A stretch of DNA of 18,452 bases from VHBM01 sp052386635 (lineage in GTDB: Archaea > Thermoproteota > Nitrososphaeria > Nitrososphaerales > Nitrosopumilaceae): contig JBQTJY010000029.1 in NCBI GenBank assembly GCA_052386635.1, forward strand, positions 1-18,452, read 5' to 3'. Position numbers and translations under genes: made by a program. Every line of letters begins with the position of its first letter. Position 1 is the stretch's first letter. Shown piece by piece: positions 18,338 to 18,452 of this stretch. The notes under the pieces were generated by a model, which was not told the origin of the DNA, did no database searches, and saw only the letters and a program-made list of their open reading frames with translations.

Positions 18338-18452
18338 TCCCACGCGAAGGATTTGAACCTTCGACAACCCGGTTTCTGTATGCCTGATAGGCTGGAACTT
18401 CGTCAGCCAAAAGCCGACAACTACAGCCGGAAGCTCTACCAGGCTGAGCTAG
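18338..18452 (-). tRNA. tRNA-Tyr(GTA) with intron, 5' end cut by window
   Basis: Read on the minus strand, the visible parts begin at acceptor base 7. They include the D arm GCTC/GAGC, anticodon stem TCCGG/CCGGG, spliced loop CTGTAGA with anticodon GTA, and T arm GAAGG/CCTTC around TTCAAAT. The 3' acceptor is GCGTGGG (18339-18345) and the discriminator A (18338). Position 72 is G, implying C1, the archaeal Tyr identity pair. CCA is not encoded. The first six bases lie outside the window. A 47-nt intron sits in the anticodon loop. Confidence 0.93.
18374..18420 (-). other. 47-nt intron in tRNA-Tyr with canonical bulge-helix-bulge
   Basis: The splice site is a textbook bulge-helix-bulge. Exon CTGT pairs perfectly with intron ACAG, with 3-nt bulges AGT (5') and AAA (3'), each cut after the second base. 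The intron also contains a GTCGGC/GCTGAC hairpin. Removal restores a 7-nt loop. Confidence 0.92.

Noticed and set aside
1..18452. CRISPR arrays, insertion sequences, rRNA genes or a prophage
   Set aside because: No regularly spaced repeats, transposase, integrase, phage structural genes or rRNA segments were found.

Overview
The window is a compact, AT-rich piece of archaeal chromosome. It most likely comes from a marine-type ammonia-oxidising archaeon (Nitrososphaerota/Thaumarchaeota, Nitrosopumilus-like). The archaeal markers are TFB, Gar1, SRP19, ribosomal protein S8e, a PAC2-family protein, a Sulfolobus-type single-OB SSB, two intron-containing tRNA genes (one with a canonical bulge-helix-bulge) and a C1-G72-type tRNA-Tyr. 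Many genes have a TATA-like box about 24-29 nt before the start codon, as expected for leaderless mRNAs. The lineage assignment is inference from gene content and base composition; no search was run.

Layout. (1) 1-5514: membrane and small proteins: a PAP2 phosphatase, an unknown protein, a coiled-coil protein with a histone-H1-like basic tail, a PAC2 protein paired with a two-helix membrane protein, a minimal SSB, tRNA-Leu(CAA) with a 16-nt intron, a 42-residue C2H2 zinc-finger protein, a DedA/VTT-like membrane protein and an HD hydrolase. (2) 5511-12895: a tetrapyrrole region. On the minus strand lie a precorrin-2 dehydrogenase-type gene, hemA, hemB and a small unknown gene. A RelE-type toxin-antitoxin pair follows on the plus strand. 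Next comes a single gene that fuses the two siroheme decarboxylase subunits (AhbA-AhbB). Finally there is a tightly coupled minus-strand unit: a chlorite-dismutase/ChdC-family protein, a DUF1802 protein and an aldo/keto reductase. (3) 12956-17140: sufC, then information-processing genes (S8e, SRP19, Gar1, TFB in transcription order) and scpA-scpB. (4) 17238-18452: a zinc alcohol dehydrogenase and a tRNA-Tyr(GTA) with a 47-nt intron, cut by the window edge.

How it fits together. HemA and HemB supply porphobilinogen, and the Met8/CysG-like protein takes precorrin-2 towards siroheme. The fused AhbAB would begin converting siroheme to heme. The route's intermediate Fe-coproporphyrin III (coproheme) is also the substrate of ChdC/HemQ. 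The Cld-family protein a few genes away is therefore a plausible last enzyme, giving a hybrid siroheme/coproheme route. AhbC, HemL, HemC, HemD and the uroporphyrinogen methyltransferase are not in the window.

No stretch over about 300 bases lacks a gene. The longest intergenic pieces (8774-8964, 4086-4267, 3674-3818) hold promoters and small dyad symmetries described below.
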